From CAYJLF01 sp964371055 (GTDB taxonomy: Bacteria > Eisenbacteria > RBG-16-71-46 > CAIMUX01): DNA of 64,000 nucleotides. The DNA is taken from NCBI GenBank assembly GCA_964371055.1, contig CAYJLF010000005.1:195191-259190 (forward strand), in the 5' to 3' direction. Within the stretch, counting starts at the first letter, position 1; each line of letters begins with the position of its first letter. Shown in pieces: positions 8,127 through 16,108 of the stretch. Under the pieces are notes generated by a model. It was not told where the DNA came from and did no database searches. It was given only the letters and a program-made list of their open reading frames with translations. Position numbers and translations under genes: made by a program.

Positions 8127-9527
8127 CTACCCGTCGGCGCGGGCGCTCGAACGTCCGTCCTGTTCCGGGAGAACCAGGCCGAGCCGCCGTACGTGGCGCA
8201 GGAGTGTGCTCTTGTGCATGCGGAGCTCGCGGGCGGCCGCCGAGCGGTTGAAGCGATGGCGCGCGAGGGTCGCCTGGATCACCTGGGCATCGATCACATC
8301 ACGGGCGGCGCGGAGATTGGAGGCCGCGAGTGGCGCGGTGCCGCTCCTCCGCGCGGTCAGTTCGTCGGGGAGGTGCTCGAGTCCGATCGTGCCTTCACCG
8401 CAGAGCACGAAGGCCCGCTCGATCACGTTCTCCAGTTCACGCACGTTGCCAGGCCAGTCGTGAGCCATGAGGAGCGAGAGCGCCTCGACCGCGATCCCGC
8501 GCACCGTCCGCCCCTGGATCCGATTGAAGCGGCCGACAAATGCGTCGACCAGAAGAGGGATGTCCTCCTTGCGCCGGCGCAGAGGCGGCAGTTCCAGGCG
8601 CACGACATTGACGCGGTAGTAGAGGTCCTCGCGGAACGCCCCGGCGCGCGTACGTTCGGCCAGATCCCGGCTGGTGGCAGCAATGATCCTGGCGTCGGTG
8701 GTCTCGGTGCGCGTGCCGCCGAGCGGCTCGAAGGTTCGCTCCTGGAGCACCCGCAGCAGCCGGACCTGCACGGACGGGGTGATCTCTCCGATCTCGTCGA
8801 GGAAGAGGGTTCCGCCCCGCGCCAGTGCGAAGCGCCCCGGCTTGTCCTTGTTGGCCCCGGTGAAGGCCCCGGCCTTGTACCCGAAGAGCTCCGACTCCAG
8901 CAGGGTGTCGGGAATCGCCCCGCAGTTCACCGCCAGGAAGGGGCGGTCCCGCCGTGGACTCAGCGAATGAATCGTCCGGGCGATCACCTCTTTACCTGTG
9001 CCGGTCTCTCCCAGGACCAGCGCCGTGCTGGGGCTGGCGGCGATCGCGGGAAGCACCTCGAAGATCCTCTGCATCAGCGGGCTCTTGCTGACGAGGTCGC
9101 CCACGTGGAAGCGTCCTTCGAGTTCCTTTCGCAGGTCCTCGACCTCGCTCAGGTCGCGAAAGGTCTCGGCGCCTCCGGTGATCTGTCCGTTCGCGTCGCG
9201 CAGGACCGCGGTCGATACGCTGATCGGGACGCTGGCGCCATGGGCATCGATGATGAATCCGCTCTTCCCGATGATCGGCCGGCCGGTCGCCAGGGTCGAA
9301 CGGAGGGCGCAATCCGACTCGCAAAGGCTGCAGCGGAACACCTCGGAGCAGAGACGGCCGAGCGCCTCCTGACGGCGAATCCCCGTGATCTCTTCCGCCG
9401 CCCGATTGAACGAGGTGATGCGCCACTCGAGGTCGACCGTGAACACACCGTCGGAAATGCTCTCGAGGATCGCTTCGGTGGCAGCCTGTGGCGTGACCTC
9501 CGGATGTCGAGTCCTGTTCAGCTTCAT
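8127..9527 (-). CDS. Sigma54-dependent transcriptional activator with PAS sensor domain
   Basis: A 466-residue enhancer-binding protein: PAS domain (about 15-130), AAA+ domain (about 145-380) with Walker A GETGTGKE (172-179), the sigma54 contact loop GAFTGA (220-225), Walker B TLFLDEIGEI (240-249) and DWPGNVRELENV, and a Fis-type helix-turn-helix at the end (FNRSAAARELRMHKSTLLRH). The PAS domain holds four cysteines (60, 66, 69, 73), a pattern common in this regulator subtype and possibly redox or metal sensing. In Desulfovibrio the orange protein operons are controlled by a cognate sigma54 activator, so the neighbours are likely targets. I found no -24/-12 element with correct spacing in the flanking gaps. 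Confidence 0.93.
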   Translation of the reverse strand: MKLNRTRHPEVTPQAATEAILESISDGVFTVDLEWRITSFNRAAEEITGIRRQEALGRLCSEVFRCSLCESDCALRSTLATGRPIIGKSGFIIDAHGASVPISVSTAVLRDANGQITGGAETFRDLSEVEDLRKELEGRFHVGDLVSKSPLMQRIFEVLPAIAASPSTALVLGETGTGKEVIARTIHSLSPRRDRPFLAVNCGAIPDTLLESELFGYKAGAFTGANKDKPGRFALARGGTLFLDEIGEITPSVQVRLLRVLQERTFEPLGGTRTETTDARIIAATSRDLAERTRAGAFREDLYYRVNVVRLELPPLRRRKEDIPLLVDAFVGRFNRIQGRTVRGIAVEALSLLMAHDWPGNVRELENVIERAFVLCGEGTIGLEHLPDELTARRSGTAPLAASNLRAARDVIDAQVIQATLARHRFNRSAAARELRMHKSTLLRHVRRLGLVLPEQDGRSSARADG

Positions 9528-9566
9528 GCGCCTCCCGCACCCCCGATCCGCTTCTGTCGTCCACAG

Positions 9567-9691
9567 TTATGAACTTATGTTCGTAACATACCGCCAGGGC
9601 AACCCCAATGTCCAGAACAATCTCCGCCTCCGGAAGGAGTCCCAGAGGGCACATTTCTACCCCTTGACGCCGACTGAACATATGCCCATAA
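9567..9691. promoter_or_regulatory. Inverted pair of 16-bp tandem TTATGnnC motifs in the divergent promoter region
   Basis: On the plus strand 9567-9582 reads TTATGAACTTATGTTC. On the minus strand 9691-9676 reads TTATGGGCATATGTTC. The two agree at 13 of 16 positions, and each is two tandem copies of an 8-bp unit close to TTATGnnC. The first overlaps a perfect 6-3-6 palindrome (TATGTT cgt AACATA, 9576-9590). The second overlaps the -10 of the rightward promoter. They lie between the sigma54 activator gene and the DUF134-NifX pair, and a single related unit (TTATGGTT) occurs before the leftward operon near 8020. Binding by DUF134, the activator or another factor is inference. Confidence 0.55.
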
Positions 9692-9692
9692 T
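9664..9692 (+). promoter_or_regulatory. Sigma70-type promoter for the DUF134-NifX pair
   Basis: TTGACG at 9664-9669 and CATAAT at 9687-9692 are separated by 17 bases, one mismatch each from the consensus hexamers. The expected transcript start is close to 9699, which places the AGGAGG ribosome binding site at the very 5' end of the mRNA. The TTATGnnC operator-like motif covers the -10. Confidence 0.5.
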
Positions 9693-9711
9693 GCCGGAAG
9701 GAGGTGCCGGA

Positions 9712-10086
9712 GTGCCAAGACCCTACTGCAATCGCCGGATCGCCGGACGGCCCGCCGCGGCGACGTTCAAGCCGACCGGCATCCCCGCGGACGAGCTCGA
9801 GGAAGTCATCATGACGCTCGACGAGTTCGAGGCGCTGCGGCTCGCGGATCTCGACGGGCTCTACCAGGAGGAAGCGGCCGGCCGGATGAAGGTCTCGCGC
9901 CCCACCTTCAGCCGGATCATCGAATCGGCTCGACGCAAGGTGGCCGATGCTCTCGTGCATGGAAAGCTCCTGCGCATCGAAGGCGGCCCCATTCATCTGG
10001 GGGCGCGACGCTGCTGCCGGCTGCACGACCGGCCCGCCAGTCAACCAGACCAGGAAGACCGTGGCAGAATCCTGCCAGAGGAGTGA
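9712..10086 (+). CDS. DUF134 family DNA-binding protein
   Basis: A 124-residue protein of the DUF134 family, small predicted DNA-binding proteins found with NifX-like genes. Seen: the N-terminal PRPYCNRRI, the FKPTGIPADELEEVIMTLDE segment, then a sigma70-region-4-like helix-turn-helix (LYQEEAAGRMKVSRPTFSRI) and the closing helix with the family end ALRIEGG-like LLRIEGG. GTG at 9712 is the start: GGAAGGAGGT precedes it by seven bases. It is followed after five bases by a NifX gene, the usual DUF134 arrangement. It probably regulates the cluster, perhaps through the tandem motif just upstream; that is inference. Confidence 0.88.
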   Translation: MPRPYCNRRIAGRPAAATFKPTGIPADELEEVIMTLDEFEALRLADLDGLYQEEAAGRMKVSRPTFSRIIESARRKVADALVHGKLLRIEGGPIHLGARRCCRLHDRPASQPDQEDRGRILPEE

Positions 10087-10091
10087 TCTCG

Positions 10092-10466
10092 ATGAATATC
10101 TGTATCCCCGTCACGACGGATGAAGGGCTCCAGAGCCCCGTCTGCGAGCACTTCGGCTCGGCGCCCTATTTCATGATCGTCGATACCGAGAGCGGCGCCT
10201 GCCGCGCCGTCCAGAACCAGAACGAGCACCACGGACACGGCATGTGCATGCCGCTCGCCTCCCTCCAGGGTGAGAGCATCCACAGCATGATCGTGGGAGG
10301 AATCGGCGGAGGGGCGTTGAACAAGCTGTCCGCCGCCGGCATCCAGGTCTACCTCTCCGGGCAGCCGTCCGTGGAGTCGACCCTGGCCGCGTACAAGGCC
10401 GGAACGCTTCGCCTGGTGACGCCCGAGACCGCCTGCGGCCAGCACGGCGGACACAGCCACCGGTAG
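10092..10466 (+). CDS. NifX-family protein with histidine-rich segments
   Basis: A 124-residue NifX/orange-protein family protein: NICIPVTTDEGLQSPVCEHFG at the start carries the usual family loop, and MIVGGIGGGALNKLSAAGI the second. A NEHHGHGMCMP segment in the middle and a CGQHGGHSHR tail offer several possible metal ligands. ATG 10092 follows AGGAG by eight bases; a GTG nine bases earlier is less well spaced. Co-transcribed with the DUF134 gene. This histidine-containing subtype commonly follows DUF134 in anaerobes and is a plausible carrier of a metal cluster. Confidence 0.9.
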   Translation: MNICIPVTTDEGLQSPVCEHFGSAPYFMIVDTESGACRAVQNQNEHHGHGMCMPLASLQGESIHSMIVGGIGGGALNKLSAAGIQVYLSGQPSVESTLAAYKAGTLRLVTPETACGQHGGHSHR

Positions 10467-10645
10467 CTGGGAACGGAAGAACCCAGCCGGCCGAGTTCGG
10501 AGCGCCGATCGAGCGGCCGCGCGCCCCGAGACCTCCTCAGACATTTCGGATCCGTCGGGTGCCGAACGGCGTACTATCCCCGATGGCTGCGCGTCACCGC
10601 CTGAGGGACGCGGCGGAACCGGGATGCCAGGGAGGAGGAGCCGGC

Positions 10646-11218
10646 ATGGGGGCTGGGGTGTTCGTCCATGAAAAGGGCCTCTGCGAATCGGAAGAGGTCG
10701 GCGAGGGAACCCGGATCTGGGCCTTCGCGCACGTGATGAAGGGCGCGCGGATCGGGCGCGCCTGCAACGTCGGCGAAGGGGCGTTCATCGAGAGCGGCGC
10801 CCGGATCGGCGACCACTGCACGATCAAAAACGGCGTCGCGGTGTGGGACCGCGTCACGGTCGAGGACTACTGCTTTCTCGGCCCGTACTGCGTCTTCACC
10901 AACGATCGCCTGCCGCGCAGCCATCCTGACTATGCCACCCCTCCCGAGGAGTGGCACCCCACCCTGCTGAAGAGCGGCGCCACGATCGGCGCCAACGCCA
11001 CCATCGTCTGCGGCGTGACCCTCGGCTCGTGGTCGTTCGTCGCGGCGGGCGCGGTCGTGACCCGCGACGTGCCCGACTACGGGATGGTGGTGGGCAATCC
11101 CGCGCGGCGCATCGGCTGGGCCTGCCGCTGCGGCCGGCGTCTGCCGGACACACTGGCCTGCACATGTGGCCTGGCCTACCGTGGGTCGGGTGCGGGCATC
11201 GCGCTCCTGGCGCGTTAA
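10646..11218 (+). CDS. Left-handed beta-helix N-acetyltransferase of sugar-nucleotide (WbpD/WlbB) type
   Basis: A 190-residue hexapeptide-repeat acyltransferase. Repeats of [LIV]GxxxxI type run through residues 15-90 (VGEGTRIW, IGRACNVGEGAFIESGARIG, IGDHCTI) and again at 110-160 (IGANATIVCGVTLGSWSFVAAGAVVTRDV), ending in VVGNPARRIGW. This order, including the central GPYCVFTNDRLPRS segment, resembles the UDP-3-amino-sugar N-acetyltransferases WbpD/WlbB used in surface polysaccharides. ATG 10646 is chosen because GGGAGGAGGAG lies directly upstream. A cysteine pair module follows the helix (CRCGRRLPDTLACTCG). Two glycosyltransferases follow, so a surface glycan role fits. Confidence 0.85.
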   Translation: MGAGVFVHEKGLCESEEVGEGTRIWAFAHVMKGARIGRACNVGEGAFIESGARIGDHCTIKNGVAVWDRVTVEDYCFLGPYCVFTNDRLPRSHPDYATPPEEWHPTLLKSGATIGANATIVCGVTLGSWSFVAAGAVVTRDVPDYGMVVGNPARRIGWACRCGRRLPDTLACTCGLAYRGSGAGIALLAR

Positions 11219-11231
11219 GCAGATCAGACAG

Positions 11232-12602
11232 GTGACGCGCGAGCACCGGTCCGCCAAGTCACGGAGGTCGAACCTGGCTCCTTCGTCTTCCCTTTCGCCT
11301 TCCCTGCGTATCCTCATCGTCTACGCCCAGCCGGTCTTCTGGTCGATGGGCGAGGGGAGCGGCGCCGCCATCTTCACGCTGTTGCCGGCGGCCCTGGCCC
11401 GGCGCGGACACGAGGTGCGCGTTTCGCTCCCCGCGGCGCGCGACTCCGAAGTTCCGGCCGCTCCCGAGGTGTCCGGCCAGCCGTACCACGGCTTCACCCT
11501 CCATCGACATCCGGCGCGTCGCGGCTATGTCCCCAACCCGGCGCAGTCGATGCCGACCCGGCTGGCCGACCGCCTCGAGTGCTGGCTCCGTTTCCAGCGC
11601 GAGGGATACGCCGCGGCGCGACGAGTGTCCCGATCGCATCCGCCCGACCTGGTGATCGGAATGGGGATCTACGAAGCCCCCGTCGCACGCCGCCTGGCCC
11701 GCGCTCTCGGGATTTCGAACGTCACCCGCATCTTCGGCACCGCGCTCTCCCTGCACCTCGATCAGCCGCTGCGCTTCTACGCAAATTTCCCCGAGGTTCT
11801 CGCGCTCCGCACGCCGTGCGCACGCCTGATCTGGAACGATGACGGCGCCGACGGCCGCGCCGTGGCGGCCCGCCTCCGCCTGCCGCCCGAACGGATCACC
11901 TATCTCCGGAACGGACTCGACTTCGATCGCTTCCGTCCGGGACCTTCCTCCTTGGAACTGCGGGCGCGCCTGGGCCTGCGACCCCGACAGAAGGTGCTCT
12001 TGACCGGCACCCGCCTCGCGCCGGAGAAGAAGCTCGAACGCTGCATCGAGGGGCTGAGTTCGGCTCTGAGCCTCGGCAGTGATGTCGTGCTGGTCCTTCC
12101 CGGCGACGGTCCGGAACGGGAGCGTCTCCGCGCCGCGGCGCGCGACGCCGGCGTCGCCGACCGGGTTCTCTTTCCCGGCCCGATCCAGCAGCAGGAGATG
12201 CCGGAGTGGTACCGCCTCGCCGACGTGACGCTGTCGCTCCTCGATCGCACCAACGCCGCCAATCCGGTCTACGAAGCGATGGCCTGCGGCTGCCCGGTCG
12301 TCGCGCTGGACGCGGGGACGACGAGGGATGTCGTGCGCGATGGCCTCACCGGGATCATCCTCGCACCGGAGGATCTGCCTCGCCTCGGCGCGGCCCTGCA
12401 CAATCTGCTCTCCGACGAGGATCACCGGCGAAGGCTGGGGCAGGCCGCCTCCATCGAGATCCGACGGCTGATCCTGCCGATAGACCGGCGGATGGAGTCT
12501 GAAGTGGAGTTGATCGAACAGGCGGCAGGTCGCAAACGCCGCGCGCGGACCGAGGCCGGTCCGCCCGCCGTCCGACTGAACAGCGAGGAGCGCCGGGGAT
12601 GA
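11232..12602 (+). CDS. GT4-type glycosyltransferase
   Basis: A GT-B fold glycosyltransferase. Seen: an N-terminal Rossmann start (LRILIVYAQPVFW), the hinge NGLDFDRFRPG, the donor-domain start LLTGTRLAPEKKLERCIE, and the GT4 donor-site segment NPVYEAMACGCPVVALDAG, close to the EX7E motif. The start is uncertain: GTG 11232 (456 residues) avoids overlap, whereas ATG 11166 would give 478 residues and overlap the acetyltransferase gene by 53 bases; neither has a clear ribosome binding site. The stop overlaps the next glycosyltransferase (12599-12602). It likely adds a sugar to a surface polysaccharide; donor and acceptor are unknown. Confidence 0.85.
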   Translation: MTREHRSAKSRRSNLAPSSSLSPSLRILIVYAQPVFWSMGEGSGAAIFTLLPAALARRGHEVRVSLPAARDSEVPAAPEVSGQPYHGFTLHRHPARRGYVPNPAQSMPTRLADRLECWLRFQREGYAAARRVSRSHPPDLVIGMGIYEAPVARRLARALGISNVTRIFGTALSLHLDQPLRFYANFPEVLALRTPCARLIWNDDGADGRAVAARLRLPPERITYLRNGLDFDRFRPGPSSLELRARLGLRPRQKVLLTGTRLAPEKKLERCIEGLSSALSLGSDVVLVLPGDGPERERLRAAARDAGVADRVLFPGPIQQQEMPEWYRLADVTLSLLDRTNAANPVYEAMACGCPVVALDAGTTRDVVRDGLTGIILAPEDLPRLGAALHNLLSDEDHRRRLGQAASIEIRRLILPIDRRMESEVELIEQAAGRKRRARTEAGPPAVRLNSEERRG

Positions 12603-13762
12603 AGGAAGATCCGATCACAGCCGATGAGACCGACCGTCCCACGGTCGCCCACCTCGTCACGCCCTATCTCTTCACGACCGGAAGCTGGATCCACTCGCAG
12701 CTCGTCCACAGCCGCGCCTTCCGGCCGGTGGTGGTCACGCAGGCGACGGAGAACCTCGCGCTCTTTCCCTTCGAGCCGGTCCACGATCTCTCCTCCGCCG
12801 CTCGCGGAAACGCCCGCTGGAGTCATCTCTGGTCGAAGTACGCGCTCGGCCGTTTCCCCGCCAAACCGTACCGCGACGTTTTCGCCCGCGAGGACGTCAG
12901 GCTGATCCATGCCCATCTCGGGTGGGAGGCGGCCCGGACCGTCCATCTCTCACGGCAGCCGCACCGGCCCTTCGTGGCCTCGTTCTACGGACGCGATGCC
13001 AGCCTCCTCCCGCGATCGCTCTACTGGCGGCGTCTGTACAAGCGGCTCTTCTCCACCGCGGACCGCTTCCTCGCCGAGGGGCCTCACATGGGAAGGGTCC
13101 TGGAGTCGATCGGCGCTCCGGCGGATCGCATCCGGGTCGTGCATCTCGGGATCCCGATCGAGCGTTTTCCCTTCGCCGAACGGTCCGACCCGGGAGACGG
13201 ACCGATCGTCGGCCTGGTCGCCGCCTCCTTCCGCGAGAAGAAGGGGATCGAGTACGCCCTCGACGCCCTGGCGCGCGTGGCGGAACGGCACCCGCGCGTT
13301 CGACTGCGCGTGATCGGCGACGGGCCGCTGCGGTCGTTGATCGAGGAGCGTGCGAACGCCCGCGACCTGCGCGGCCGGGTCGAGCTGCTCGGCTATCAGT
13401 CCTACCCCGTCTACCTGGAAGAGATGCGCCGCGCGCACTTCCTGATGGCGCCGAGCGTCACGGCCGCGGACGGCGACACGGAAGGCGGTGCCCCCGTCTG
13501 CATCCTCGAGGCTCAGGCGTCGGGTCTGCCGGTGGTCGGAACCACGCACTGCGACATTCCGAACGTCACGCGACCGGGGCAATCGGCGCTGCTCGCGGCC
13601 GAGCGCGACGCGGCGGGGCTGGCGGATCGCCTCGACGAGCTCCTGTCGCAGCCCGAGCGCTGGCCCGGGATGGGGCGTGCCGGACGCGACCTGATCGAAG
13701 CCGAGTTCGACATCGTGAAGCAGGTTAAGGCGATGAACGAGATCTACCGGGACCTGATCTGA
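12599..13762 (+). CDS. GT4-type glycosyltransferase (colanic-acid WcaL/AmsK-like)
   Basis: A 387-residue GT4 glycosyltransferase. N-terminal domain with PTVAHLVTPYLFTTGSWIHS and LIHAHLGWEA, donor domain from about residue 200 (IVGLVAASFREKKGIEYALDAL), and the catalytic segment EGGAPVCILEAQASGLPVVG with the EX7E glutamates. The arrangement, including VVHLGIPIERFPF, resembles colanic acid WcaL/AmsK-like transferases. The ATG overlaps the previous stop (ATGA), so the two transferases are translationally coupled. It ends eight bases before the convergent CNNM/CBS gene. Confidence 0.88.
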   Translation: MKEDPITADETDRPTVAHLVTPYLFTTGSWIHSQLVHSRAFRPVVVTQATENLALFPFEPVHDLSSAARGNARWSHLWSKYALGRFPAKPYRDVFAREDVRLIHAHLGWEAARTVHLSRQPHRPFVASFYGRDASLLPRSLYWRRLYKRLFSTADRFLAEGPHMGRVLESIGAPADRIRVVHLGIPIERFPFAERSDPGDGPIVGLVAASFREKKGIEYALDALARVAERHPRVRLRVIGDGPLRSLIEERANARDLRGRVELLGYQSYPVYLEEMRRAHFLMAPSVTAADGDTEGGAPVCILEAQASGLPVVGTTHCDIPNVTRPGQSALLAAERDAAGLADRLDELLSQPERWPGMGRAGRDLIEAEFDIVKQVKAMNEIYRDLI

Positions 13763-13769
13763 GGCGCGC

Positions 13770-15293
13770 CTACTCCCGGGAGCCCTTCTGCGTCGACAGA
13801 ACATCCGGCTCTGCCGGATGGGTCTCGCGTCGCACGCGCACCCGCAGGATCCGGCGCCCGTCGGTCGCCTCGATCTGGAAGGTCAGGCCGTCGGCCACGG
13901 TCACCTCGCCCTGCACCGGCTGGTGCCCCAGAAGGCCGAAGACGTACCCGCCCAGGGTGTCGGCCTCCTCATCGGAGAGAGCGGTGCCCATCCGGTCGTT
14001 GAACTCATCCAGGCCGATTCGGCCCGAAGCGAGAACCGTGCGCTCGTCGAGGTTGTGCCACAGCACATCGGGGGCCCCGGGCTCGAACTCGTCCTGGATC
14101 TCGCCGACGATCTCCTCGACCAGGTCCTGGAGCGTGACGACCCCGGTCAGCGTGCCATACTCGTCCCGGACCAGCGCCATCTTGGTCCGGTCGCGGCGCA
14201 GTTCCGCCAGGAGATCCGCCACCTGCTTGCTCTCCGGGATGAAGTAGGCCGGCTTCATCAGGGTTCGGGCGGAGAGTCCCCCCTCTTCCCGATCGAACGC
14301 CGGGAGGGCATCTTTGATGTGGACCACGCCGACGATGTGATCGAGGTCGCCTTCGTAGACCGGCAACCGCGAGTGACCGCTCTCCTGCACGCGGCGAGAG
14401 ACCTCCGCCACCGTCGCCTCCACCGGCACCGCGACGACGTCGAGGCGCGGGGTCATGACTTCCCGTACTCGGGTGTTCCCGAAATCGAAGATCGAGTGGA
14501 TCATCTCCTTTTCGTCCGAGTCGATCACGCCGTGTTCCTCGCTCTGCTCGACCAGGAGACGCAGCTCGTCCTCCCCGAGCGCGGTCGGGTGGAACTCGGC
14601 CGTCACGCCGAAAGGACGGGTGAGGATGGACGACAACCGGGTGACCAGCGCGACGATGGGAGTGGCGACGAGTTGCAGCCACCTCATCGGGTAGACGGTC
14701 CAGAGGGCGATCCGTTCGGCATGGCGGATGGCGATGCTCTTGGGGGTGATCTCTCCCACGACCAGTGAGACGAGACTGACCGAGATCATGGTGACCGCAA
14801 ACGCCGCCTCCCGCGCATGTCTCTGCAGGAACCCCGGACCGGCCACCCGCTCGATCCAGGCCGCGAACGGCCCCACCAGGTTTTCCGCCGCCACGCCGGC
14901 TGAGAAGAGCGCGACCAGGGTGACCCCGACCTGGAGGGTCGAGAGCATGCGGGTCGGGTCCTTCAACAGGCTCGCCGCCAGACGGGCGCGCCGGTGTCCC
15001 TCCTCCACGAGTTGGTCGATGCGCGACCGGCGCACCGAGAGGAGCGCTGCCTCCGCCATGGCGAAGAGGGCATTGAGGAGGACGAGCGCGAGGACGAGAA
15101 ACAAATCGCGGGCGATATGAGACTCCGAAGAGTCGAACTCCCCCTGCGCCGCCGCCGAGCCCGCCGCCGTCAGGGCGCACGCCGCGAGGAGCAGTCCAAC
15201 TCCGCTCACGGCAGTCTTTCTCGTCGATGGCGGAGGCTCGGAGTCCTGAGAGTCTGGATCGGGGCTGTCGCCCGCGGCAGCCGGTCTCATCAT
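13770..15293 (-). CDS. CNNM/CBS/CorC-domain membrane protein (hemolysin C, CorC family)
   Basis: A 507-residue protein. Order: a hydrophobic segment ending in TAAGSAAAQG (about 27-50), a DUF21/CNNM membrane domain with several segments (VLLNALFAMAEAALLSVRRSRI through VVGEITPKSIAIRHAE), a CBS pair (VMTPRLDVVAVPVEATVAEV; GHSRLPVYEGDLDHIVGVVH; VRDEYGTLTGVVTLQDLVEE) and the C-terminal CorC_HlyC domain. Homologues take part in Mg2+/Co2+ efflux or Na+-coupled Mg2+ export. ATG 15293 is preferred although it lacks a ribosome binding site, because a promoter -10 ends only six bases upstream, so the mRNA would be leaderless. An ATG follows at once at 15290. Confidence 0.9.
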   Translation of the reverse strand: MMRPAAAGDSPDPDSQDSEPPPSTRKTAVSGVGLLLAACALTAAGSAAAQGEFDSSESHIARDLFLVLALVLLNALFAMAEAALLSVRRSRIDQLVEEGHRRARLAASLLKDPTRMLSTLQVGVTLVALFSAGVAAENLVGPFAAWIERVAGPGFLQRHAREAAFAVTMISVSLVSLVVGEITPKSIAIRHAERIALWTVYPMRWLQLVATPIVALVTRLSSILTRPFGVTAEFHPTALGEDELRLLVEQSEEHGVIDSDEKEMIHSIFDFGNTRVREVMTPRLDVVAVPVEATVAEVSRRVQESGHSRLPVYEGDLDHIVGVVHIKDALPAFDREEGGLSARTLMKPAYFIPESKQVADLLAELRRDRTKMALVRDEYGTLTGVVTLQDLVEEIVGEIQDEFEPGAPDVLWHNLDERTVLASGRIGLDEFNDRMGTALSDEEADTLGGYVFGLLGHQPVQGEVTVADGLTFQIEATDGRRILRVRVRRETHPAEPDVLSTQKGSRE

Positions 15294-15299
15294 GGGCGC

Positions 15300-15328
15300 A
15301 GTATAGGGACAGGGTCGGCCCCTGTCCA
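15300..15328 (-). promoter_or_regulatory. Sigma70-type promoter giving a leaderless mRNA, with perfect inverted repeat
   Basis: On the minus strand TGGACA (15328-15323) and TATACT (15305-15300) are 17 bases apart. Only six bases separate the -10 from ATG 15293, so transcription should begin at or next to the start codon. GGACAGGG and CCCTGTCC (15307-15314 and 15320-15327, five-base spacer) form a perfect inverted repeat over the -35 and spacer, a likely operator. Confidence 0.6.
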
Positions 15329-15518
15329 GTCGCGGGCCGGACAACGCCGCCTTCACCATCCGCACCGATCCGTCCCTCGCCCCCGTTGGCAACACTCTCA
15401 CAATGGTTACCCGCACTTGCCCGCGGGCATGCGGATACCGCATCATCCTCGGTCGCTCGGTCCAGCCCCACCGGGGGCCTTGCATCGCCATTTACCTCGC
15501 TCTCGAAGGAGTCATTTC

Positions 15519-16040
15519 ATGTTCGTAAGAGCCTGGATTCTGATCGTTCTGCTCTTCGCCGCATCGCCGGCAAAGGGTCAAGTCTCCTGGTCGCTTCTCC
15601 TGAGCGATCCGATTCAGTGCGGCCCTCCGGGCTCCACGCTCACCTATCATGGGGAAATCGAGAACCACACCGGCGATGACCTGCCGGGCGGGTTCTCCCT
15701 CGCGTTCGGCCAGAATTCAGAGGGGGGAACCGGGATCCCTCTCCCCTACTACACGAATGCCGGCTTCGACGCGGGCCTCTTGACCTGGTACGGCGCCGTG
15801 GGCGGACTCCCTGCGAACGGTCACTACCAGGGGCCGCTCTTCTCGATCTCCTGGTCGAACGCAGTTCCCCTCGACTTCCAGGTCTCCGGCGTGTTCGGTG
15901 GGACTTTCGCCGGCCAGCAGCTCGCGCAGGAATTCGAGGCGGGGGTCTGCGCCTCCGTCGTCCCGGAACCAGCGACCTTCGCCCTCCTGGGGGCCGGCCT
16001 CGTGGGGTTGCTCGTGCTGCGACGCCGCAGAACGGCCTGA
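15519..16040 (+). CDS. PEP-CTERM sorting-domain secreted protein
   Basis: A 173-residue exported protein. It has an N-terminal signal peptide (MFVRAWILIVLLFAASPAKG), a short all-beta mature region rich in Gly/Ser/Tyr, and the C-terminal PEP-CTERM signal: VPEPATFALLGAG, a hydrophobic stretch and the basic end LRRRRTA. PEP-CTERM proteins are sorted by exosortase (EpsH/XrtA type) and tend to occur with exopolysaccharide genes; no exosortase lies in this window, but polysaccharide glycosyltransferases lie 2-5 kb away. AAGGAG precedes ATG 15519 by about eight bases. The specific function is unknown. Confidence 0.85.
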   Translation: MFVRAWILIVLLFAASPAKGQVSWSLLLSDPIQCGPPGSTLTYHGEIENHTGDDLPGGFSLAFGQNSEGGTGIPLPYYTNAGFDAGLLTWYGAVGGLPANGHYQGPLFSISWSNAVPLDFQVSGVFGGTFAGQQLAQEFEAGVCASVVPEPATFALLGAGLVGLLVLRRRRTA

Positions 16041-16052
16041 CGTCAGTCGCGA

Positions 16053-16092
16053 CGGCCGGGGAGGGCACGAAGACCGATTCCCGGCCGTTTCC
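16053..16092. terminator. Hairpin between convergent genes, possible terminator
   Basis: CGGCCGGG (16053-16060) and CCCGGCCG (16080-16087) pair perfectly around a 19-base loop, followed by TTTCCTT. It lies between the stop codons of the PEP-CTERM gene (+) and msrA (-), where a terminator is expected. The T-run is weak. Confidence 0.5.
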
Positions 16093-16108
16093 TTACCCCC
16101 GCACCCCC

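Noticed and set aside
9600..9625. Possible minus-strand sigma54 element TGGACATTGGGGTTGC before the activator gene
   Set aside because: Eleven bases between GG and GC, one too many; not accepted as a promoter.
9650..9665. GGCACATTTCTACC resembling a -24/-12 element on the plus strand
   Set aside because: The -24 part fits but the -12 GC is replaced by CC.
10064..10080. Possible sigma54 element TGGCAGAATCCTGCC before the NifX gene
   Set aside because: Only nine bases lie between GG and GC instead of ten, and it sits inside the end of the DUF134 gene.
6588..10466. Nitrogenase maturation function for the NifX-family genes
   Set aside because: No nifHDK, nifB core or nifEN seen; the MinD-ferredoxin and DUF134 context fits orange-protein-like systems better.
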